A DNA stretch of 64,000 nt from Gemmobacter caeni (GTDB lineage: Bacteria > Pseudomonadota > Alphaproteobacteria > Rhodobacterales > Rhodobacteraceae): NCBI RefSeq assembly GCF_003054195.1, contig NZ_QBKP01000015.1, positions 1 to 64,000 on the forward strand. Direction: 5' to 3'. Within the stretch, counting starts at the first letter, position 1, and every line of letters starts with the position of its first letter. Under the pieces are notes generated by a model. That model was not told where the DNA came from and made no database searches. It saw nothing but the letters and a program-made list of their open reading frames with translations. A program made the position numbers and the translations under genes. Below, one piece after another: positions 59,098-64,000 of the stretch.

Positions 59098-61086
59098 ATG
59101 ACGCGCCTCCATCGCCTGTTGCGCCCGCGCTCCATTGCGGTTCTCGGTGCCGGATGGGCCGAGAATGTCATCGAGCAATGCCGCAAGATGGGGTTTGATG
59201 GCCCGGTCTGGCCGGTACACCCCAAACGCGAGACGATCGGCGGATTGAAAGCCTATCCCTCGCTCGCTGACCTGCCTGAACTGCCCGATGCCACCTTCAT
59301 TGGCGTCAACCGTTTCGCCACGGTAGAGGTCGTGCGCGAACTTGCCGCCATGGGCGCCGGTGGCGCCATCTGCTTCGCCAGCGGCTGGGAAGAGGCGGGA
59401 GAGGCCGGTTTGCAGGCCGATCTGGTGACGGCCGCGGGGGACATGCCGATCCTCGGGCCGAACTGTTATGGCGTCATCAACTACCTTGACGGCGCGCTGC
59501 TGTGGCCCGACCAGCACGGCGGGCAGCGGGTGGAGCGGGGCGTCGCACTGCTTTCCCAATCGTCGAATATCGTCATCAACCTGACGATGCAGGCGCGCGC
59601 CCTTCCGGTGGCCTATGTTGCCTGTCTGGGCAATGCCGCGCAGGTGGGGCTGGCCGAACTGGCCGGGGCGCTGCTGGTCGATGAGCGGGTCACGGCGCTG
59701 GGCCTTTACATCGAGGGCATAGACGACGCCCCGGCTTTCGCTGCACTGGCAGAAGCGGCGCGGGTGGCGGGCAAGGGGATCGTTGCGGTGAAATCCGGCA
59801 AGACCGAAGCATCGCGCGCCGCTGCGGCCTCGCATACTGCCTCGCTGGCAGGGGGCGGGGCTGCCTCCAGCGCCTTCCTGCGGCAATGCGGCGTCGCCGA
59901 AGTGGCCAGCCTTCCCGCGCTGCTGGAGGTGTTGAAAGTATTCCACACCCACGGCCCCGGACTGGGTGAACGGCTCTGCTCGCTCTCCTGCTCGGGCGGT
60001 GAGGCAGGGCTGGTCGCCGATCTGGCCGATCCCGCCGGGATCACCTTTCCGCCGGTGCCCGAAACGACCCGCACCCGGCTGGCCGATATTCTCGGCCCGA
60101 TTGTCACAATATCCAACCCGTTGGATTATCATACCTTCATTTGGGGGGACGGGCCGCGCACCACCGATGTGTTCAGCACGATGCTGTCCGCTTATGACGC
60201 TGGTATCTTCATCATCGACCCGCCACGCCCCGACCGCTGTGACCCATCCAGTTTCCGGCCCGCGCTTGAGGCCGTGGCGGCCGCGCAGGCGGCGACCGGC
60301 CGCCCGGCCTTCGCTGTCGCCTCACTGCCCGAGAATTTCGACGAGGCACTGGCGACGGATTTCATGGCGCGCGGCGTCGTGCCAATGATGGGCCTTGATA
60401 CCGCGCTGGAGGCGCTGAAAGCGGCACAGGTTGCGCCGGGTCAGCCCGGCTGGCGCCCGGTCCCGGCGCTCGCCACAAGGGAGACCCGCCTGCTTGACGA
60501 GGCGGCGGCCAAGGCCCTGCTGGCGCAGGCGGGCGTTCCGGTGCCGCGCGCGGTCAGCGCGTCCCGGCTAGCCGATCTCGACACCAGCCAACTCACCGCG
60601 CCCTTCGCGCTGAAGGGCCTCGGCTTTGCCCACAAGACCGAGGCAGGGGCAGTGCGCCTTGGCCTCGCCGCGCTGGACGGCCAGGCCGAGATGCCCGGCG
60701 CTACCGGCTATCTGGCAGAAGAAATGGTGACCGGCGTTCTGGCCGAAATGCTGCTGGGCCTGCGCCGCGATCCGGTTTATGGGTTGACGCTGACCTTGGG
60801 CATGGGCGGCGTCACTGCCGAGGTGCTGGCTGATACCGCCACGCTGGTCTGGCCGGTTACCGCCGATCAGATCGACACGGCGCTCCGAGGCCTGCGGCTC
60901 TGGCCGTTGCTTGACGGCTATCGCGGTCGGCCGCGCCCCGATACCGCTGCCTTCATCGACATTGCGCTGCGCCTCGGCGCCTTTATGGCCGGCGATGACA
61001 GCATTGAGGAAATCGAAATCAACCCGGTGCTGCTGTGTGAAAGCGGGGCGGTGGCGGTGGACGCATTGATACGGAGGGCCGAATGA
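59098..61086 (+). CDS. ADP-forming type acyl-CoA ligase, single chain
   Basis: A 662-residue enzyme of the acetate-CoA ligase (ADP-forming)/protein acetyltransferase-like group. Order: CoA-binding domain (residues 1-130, RPRSIAVLGAGWAENVIEQC), succinyl-CoA synthetase-like domains with the probable phospho-His in AAASHTASLAGGG, and a C-terminal ATP-grasp domain (about 470-662; LTLTLGMGGVTAEVLAD, IEEIEINPVLL). In this locus it would activate gamma-butyrobetaine or crotonobetaine with CoA, replacing the AMP-forming CaiC type. I chose MTRLHRLLRPRS as start; upstream is repeat DNA. Stop overlaps the caiD-like start. Confidence 0.87.
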   Translation: MTRLHRLLRPRSIAVLGAGWAENVIEQCRKMGFDGPVWPVHPKRETIGGLKAYPSLADLPELPDATFIGVNRFATVEVVRELAAMGAGGAICFASGWEEAGEAGLQADLVTAAGDMPILGPNCYGVINYLDGALLWPDQHGGQRVERGVALLSQSSNIVINLTMQARALPVAYVACLGNAAQVGLAELAGALLVDERVTALGLYIEGIDDAPAFAALAEAARVAGKGIVAVKSGKTEASRAAAASHTASLAGGGAASSAFLRQCGVAEVASLPALLEVLKVFHTHGPGLGERLCSLSCSGGEAGLVADLADPAGITFPPVPETTRTRLADILGPIVTISNPLDYHTFIWGDGPRTTDVFSTMLSAYDAGIFIIDPPRPDRCDPSSFRPALEAVAAAQAATGRPAFAVASLPENFDEALATDFMARGVVPMMGLDTALEALKAAQVAPGQPGWRPVPALATRETRLLDEAAAKALLAQAGVPVPRAVSASRLADLDTSQLTAPFALKGLGFAHKTEAGAVRLGLAALDGQAEMPGATGYLAEEMVTGVLAEMLLGLRRDPVYGLTLTLGMGGVTAEVLADTATLVWPVTADQIDTALRGLRLWPLLDGYRGRPRPDTAAFIDIALRLGAFMAGDDSIEEIEINPVLLCESGAVAVDALIRRAE

Positions 61087-61886
61087 CCGAAATGACCATG
61101 TTGACCGAGGGGCCGATCCGCACCCGGCGCGAGGGTGCGATCCTCGAAGTGACGCTCGACCGGCCGAAGGCCAATGCCATCGACCTTGCGACCAGCCGCA
61201 TCATGGGCCTCGCCTTCCGCGCCTTCCGCGATGATGACAGCCTGCGCGTGGCGATTTTGCGTGCCGAGGGCGAGAAATTCTTCTGCCCCGGCTGGGATCT
61301 GAAGGCCGCCGCCGATGGCGATGCGGTGGATGGCGATTATGGCGTCGGCGGCTTCGGCGGGCTTCAGGAACTGCCGAACCTCAACAAGCCGGTGATTGCT
61401 GCGGTCAATGGCATCTGCTGCGGCGGCGGGCTGGAACTCGCGCTCTCCTGCGATCTGATCCTCGCCTCCGCCAACGCAACCTTCGCGCTGCCGGAAATCC
61501 GGTCGGGCACCGTGGCCGATGCCGCCTCGATCAAGCTGCCGAAACGTATTCCTTATCACGTCGCCATGGACCTCTTGCTGACCGGCCGCTGGTTCGACGC
61601 CGACGAGGCGCTGCGCTGGGGCCTGCTGCGCGAAATCACCACCTCGGAAGACCTGCTGCCGAAAGCCTGGGATCTGGCGCGGTTGCTCGAATCCGGCCCG
61701 CCGCTGGTCTATGCCGCCATCAAGGAGGTGGTCCGCGAGGCCGAGGCGCTGCGCTTTCAGGATGCGCTGAACCGCATCACCAAACGGCAATTCGTCACGG
61801 TGGACCGGCTTTATTCCTCCGAGGATCAACTGGAAGGCGCGCGCGCCTTTGCTGAAAAACGCGATCCGGTCTGGAAGGGGCGCTGA
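61083..61886 (+). CDS. caiD: CaiD-like carnitinyl-CoA dehydratase / enoyl-CoA hydratase
   Basis: A 267-residue crotonase. It resembles CaiD throughout: ILEVTLDRPKANAIDLATSR, KFFCPGWDLKAAADGD, the active-site Glu in GGGLELALSCDLI and the second Glu in FALPEIRSG, and the C-terminal EGARAFAEKRDPVWKGR, nearly the CaiD ending. It would add water to crotonobetainyl-CoA to give carnitinyl-CoA, linking the CoA half of the locus to carnitine dehydrogenase. GGAGGG precedes the ATG, which overlaps the ligase stop. Confidence 0.87.
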   Translation: MTEMTMLTEGPIRTRREGAILEVTLDRPKANAIDLATSRIMGLAFRAFRDDDSLRVAILRAEGEKFFCPGWDLKAAADGDAVDGDYGVGGFGGLQELPNLNKPVIAAVNGICCGGGLELALSCDLILASANATFALPEIRSGTVADAASIKLPKRIPYHVAMDLLLTGRWFDADEALRWGLLREITTSEDLLPKAWDLARLLESGPPLVYAAIKEVVREAEALRFQDALNRITKRQFVTVDRLYSSEDQLEGARAFAEKRDPVWKGR

Positions 61887-61895
61887 CCGCCCCCT

Positions 61896-61920
61896 TTGCT
61901 TCTTGCAAAAATACTCAAAA
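61896..61920 (-). repeat. 25-bp dispersed repeat, right flank of the carnitine-type locus
   Basis: Exact inverted copy of 53805-53829. It lies 9 bp after the caiD-like stop, between convergent genes. Confidence 0.9.
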
Positions 61921-61922
61921 TT

Positions 61923-61954
61923 CCCCGGCGGCCGCCAGGCGCGCACCGCCGGGG
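61923..61954. terminator. Hairpin between convergent caiD-like and dehydrogenase genes
   Basis: Stem CCCCGGCGG (61923-61931) with CCGCCGGGG (61946-61954), 9 bp perfect, 14-nt loop. Adjacent AT-rich repeat supplies A/T tracts on the caiD side. Likely a bidirectional terminator. Confidence 0.6.
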
Positions 61955-61961
61955 GAGCGTC

Positions 61962-62948
61962 TTACAGCATCCCCGGCACCACCTGATCCGGCGGGCGGTG
62001 ACCATCGGCGAAGGTTTTGATATTGATCAGAACCTTCTCGCCCATCTCGATCCGCCCCTCGACGGTGGCTGACCCCATATGCGGCAGCAGCACCACATTG
62101 TTCATCTCGCGCAGGCGCGGGTTCACCTCGTGGCCATGCTCGAACACGTCAAGCCCGGCACCGGCGATCTCGCCCGCCCGCAACCCGCGCGTCAGGGCAT
62201 TTTCGTCGATCACCTCGCCGCGCGAGGTATTCACCACCACCGCCGTGGGTTTCAGCAGTTTCAGCCGCCGCGCGTTCAGCAGATGGAAGGTCGAGGGCGT
62301 ATGCGGGCAGTTGACCGAGATGATGTCCATGCGGGCGATCATCTGGTCGAGGCTTTCCCAATAGGTCGCTTCCAGTTCCTGCTCGACCGAAGGGTGGACC
62401 TTGCGGCGGTTGTGATAGTGGATCTGCATGCCGAAGACACGGGCCCGCCGCGCCACGGCCTGTCCGATTCGCCCCATCCCGAGGATGCCAAGGCGACGCC
62501 CGCCGATCCGGCCCCCCAGATGCGCCATCGGTGACCAGCCGCTCCAGCGTCCGGCCTGCATTTCGGCCATGCCTTCGGGAATGCGGCGCACCACGCCCAG
62601 AATCAGCCCCATCACCATGTCGGCGGTATCTTCAGCCCCGACGCCGGGGGTGTTCGACACCAGAATCCCGCGCGAGCGGGCGGTGGCCACGTCAATGTGA
62701 TCGACCCCGGCGCCGTAGTTCGCGATCAGTTTCAGCCGCTCGCCCGCCTGTCCCAGCAGGCCCGCGTCGATCTGGTCGGTCACGCAGGGCACCAGCACAT
62801 CGCAGCGTTTCATCGCATCGGCCAGTTCATCGCGCGACATCCGAATGTCCGGGTCGCGCAATTCGACGTCGAACAGTTCCTTCATCCGGGTTTCGACGAC
62901 CTCGGGCAGTCGTCGCGTCACGATGACGCTCAGGCGTTTGGCGGGCAT
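61962..62948 (-). CDS. D-2-hydroxyacid dehydrogenase (glyoxylate/hydroxypyruvate reductase type)
   Basis: A 328-residue NAD(P)-dependent dehydrogenase. Rossmann motif LGILGMGRIGQAVARRA; catalytic Arg in VNTSRGEVIDENAL, Glu in GLDVFEHGHEVNP and His in LLPHMGSAT. The segment IANYGAGVDHIDV is typical of the glyoxylate reductase/glycerate dehydrogenase branch. I chose MPAKRLSVIVTRR as start, with GAGGGAGGA just upstream; 12 more codons are open. It is convergent with the carnitine-type operon and probably separate from it. Confidence 0.9.
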   Translation of the reverse strand: MPAKRLSVIVTRRLPEVVETRMKELFDVELRDPDIRMSRDELADAMKRCDVLVPCVTDQIDAGLLGQAGERLKLIANYGAGVDHIDVATARSRGILVSNTPGVGAEDTADMVMGLILGVVRRIPEGMAEMQAGRWSGWSPMAHLGGRIGGRRLGILGMGRIGQAVARRARVFGMQIHYHNRRKVHPSVEQELEATYWESLDQMIARMDIISVNCPHTPSTFHLLNARRLKLLKPTAVVVNTSRGEVIDENALTRGLRAGEIAGAGLDVFEHGHEVNPRLREMNNVVLLPHMGSATVEGRIEMGEKVLINIKTFADGHRPPDQVVPGML

Positions 62949-63164
62949 GGATCCTCCCTCGACTTTCGAGACCGGCACTTCCAAATCGGTCTTCTTGCTG
63001 GCAAAGTGCCGACTTACGGGGCGGGCTACAAGCCCCGAGTAACAATGTTGCGTCGATATGCGCGAAACATGGGCAGATTATTCTGCCGGGGGCGGCCCGT
63101 CCGGTCCCGGTGGCACGAATGGCGGGCGGAACTGGACGATATGGATATGCGATCAGGTGGCGGC

Positions 63165-63782
63165 ATGCGGCTGGCAGCGGCAGTATTGGTAACGGGATGG
63201 ATGGTGCTGGGGCAGGCGGCCTGGGCGCAAAGTTCGACCGAGGGTGGACTTGAGCCGGTTGAAGGCAGCGACACTGTTGCGGAACCGGCGCCGCCCGAGC
63301 CACAGCCCGATGCGGTGCCTGCCGATGCCACGGTGCCGCAGGTCGCACTGCCGGGCCGGGGGCAGGTCACCAACCTGCCGTTGCCGCGCTATGTCACGCT
63401 CAAGACCGGCGAGGGCAATGCCCGGCGCGGGCCGGGGCTCAGCCATCGGATCGACTGGGTTTTCAAGCGGGCGGGCATGCCGCTGAAAGTCACCGCAGAA
63501 TACGAGAACTGGCGTCGCGTCGAGGATCAGGAAGGCTTTGGTGGCTGGGTGCATTACTCCCTGCTGTCCGGGGTGCGGTCCGTGGTGATCGTGGCGGAGC
63601 TGGCCGATTTCCGCGCAGCGCCCGATCCGCAGGCCGAAGTGGTGGCGCGGGCCGAACGGGGCGTCGTGGCGCGGGTCCAGCAATGCGCGCCCGACTGGTG
63701 CAGGATCAGTGCCGAAGGCGAAAAGGGCTGGGTGATCAAGGCCGCGCTCTGGGGTGTGGACCCCGGCGAAATCATCGACTGA
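63165..63782 (+). CDS. Exported protein with two SH3-like domains
   Basis: A 205-residue periplasmic protein. Signal peptide MRLAAAVLVTGWMVLGQAAW then AQ; a Pro/Glu/Ala-rich linker (residues 25-70); then two bacterial SH3-like repeats (YVTLKTGEGNARRGPGLSHR to WVHYSLLSG; RSVVIVAELADFRAAPDP to GWVIKAALWG). Such proteins bind peptidoglycan or metals. The start is uncertain: in-frame ATGs at 63069, 63141 and 63147 also exist; I chose 63165 because AGGTGG precedes it and the signal peptide then has normal length. Confidence 0.82.
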   Translation: MRLAAAVLVTGWMVLGQAAWAQSSTEGGLEPVEGSDTVAEPAPPEPQPDAVPADATVPQVALPGRGQVTNLPLPRYVTLKTGEGNARRGPGLSHRIDWVFKRAGMPLKVTAEYENWRRVEDQEGFGGWVHYSLLSGVRSVVIVAELADFRAAPDPQAEVVARAERGVVARVQQCAPDWCRISAEGEKGWVIKAALWGVDPGEIID

Positions 63783-63806
63783 CCGGACGCGCGGACCGCC
63801 TAAGGC

Positions 63807-64000
63807 TCAGGCGGCCATGCGCGCGGCGATCCGCTCTCCCGTGCGGCGGTAATGCGCGGCCAGCAGGGCCGGGGCCTCTTCCGCCCGCCGGGCCAGCGCC
63901 GCCTCGGCCAGTGCCGCATGTTCGCCCTGCACGTCGCGGGGCGCGGTATCGCCTGCCAGAACAGGCGCCCGGTATCGTTCTGTCGCGGCCGAAAGCTTGC
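63807..64000 (-). CDS. C-terminal part of a GntR-family (FCD domain) regulator
   Basis: An open minus-strand frame enters from the right edge and stops at 63807-63809, giving about 63 residues. RDVQGEHAALAEAALARR followed by APALLAAHYRRTGERIA matches the last helices of an FCD ligand-binding domain, with the His of EHxAL and of AHY as metal ligands. The DNA-binding half lies outside the window. It is convergent with the SH3 protein gene, 24 bp apart. Confidence 0.75.
   Translation of the reverse strand, partial: KLSAATERYRAPVLAGDTAPRDVQGEHAALAEAALARRAEEAPALLAAHYRRTGERIAARMAA

Noticed and set aside
53805-61920. Interpretation of the 25-bp inverted repeats as ends of a transposon
   Set aside because: No transposase or integrase inside, no target-site duplication seen, and further copies of the core occur elsewhere; kept as dispersed repeats.
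1-64000. tRNA or rRNA genes
   Set aside because: I saw no cloverleaf-like or rRNA sequence in the intergenic regions, though a dedicated search could find one I missed.

Overview
The window reads as a high-GC alphaproteobacterial chromosome, most likely Rhodobacterales (Paracoccaceae; Rhodobacter/Gemmobacter/Paracoccus-like). This rests on a SAM/SAH riboswitch on metK (a Rhodobacterales-restricted RNA), the phoH-ybeY-corC-lnt-metK order, a crotonyl-CoA carboxylase/reductase of the ethylmalonyl-CoA pathway, the frcBCAK sugar locus, and short AT-rich intergenic repeats typical of the group. All functional names come from reading protein motifs by eye; no database search was possible.

Layout. 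1-567: the end of a probable prophage tail module. 568-881: a gene-free stretch with four copies of an 11-bp repeat and a perfect DnaA box. 882-9370: nrdR-ribD, an AlkD-like DNA repair gene, a small lipoprotein, the glmU-glmS-PPOX operon (minus), gph, and a glycosyltransferase-2-like gene. 9507-17508: miaB, an OmpA-like protein and a lipoprotein sharing a novel-looking N-terminal motif, then phoH-ybeY-corC-lnt and riboswitch-controlled metK. 17763-29277: choline-sulfatase and its divergent LysR regulator, a CocE/NonD hydrolase, a complete peptide-type ABC transporter with a Tat-exported binding protein, a phosphodiesterase-like enzyme and an HSL-type esterase. 29439-33627: a degenerate receiver protein, ccr, a small conserved protein, a RecD-like helicase and a stand-alone Lrp/AsnC ligand-binding protein.

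33682-39545 is a six-gene Mrp/Mnh multisubunit Na+/H+ antiporter operon (minus) with fused A and B subunits. 39718-45282 is a sugar locus: ROK regulator, RbsD/FucU-type mutarotase, and divergent frcB-frcC-frcA-frcK, with a 17-bp palindrome in the divergent gap. 45345-50053: dut, a membrane-anchored MoeB/ThiF-like E1 enzyme, and a MarR-EmrA-EmrB efflux operon with two spaced palindromic operators. 50129-53790: a polar amino acid ABC pair without ATPase, and an M3 oligopeptidase.

53850-61886 is the most coherent accessory system: a GlxA/CdhR-type regulator divergent from a BKACE enzyme, a cysteine-rich lipoprotein, an L-carnitine dehydrogenase fused to a thioesterase, an acyl-CoA dehydrogenase, a one-chain ADP-forming type acyl-CoA ligase and a CaiD-like hydratase. 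Together they could convert gamma-butyrobetaine or crotonobetaine to carnitine, then to glycine betaine plus an acetyl/acetoacetyl unit. Perfect 25-bp inverted copies of a dispersed repeat bracket it. With choline-sulfatase at 17.7 kb the window has two plausible routes feeding the choline/glycine betaine pool, and ccr could serve assimilation of the C2 units. The window ends with a D-2-hydroxyacid dehydrogenase, an exported SH3-domain protein and the C-terminus of a GntR/FCD regulator.
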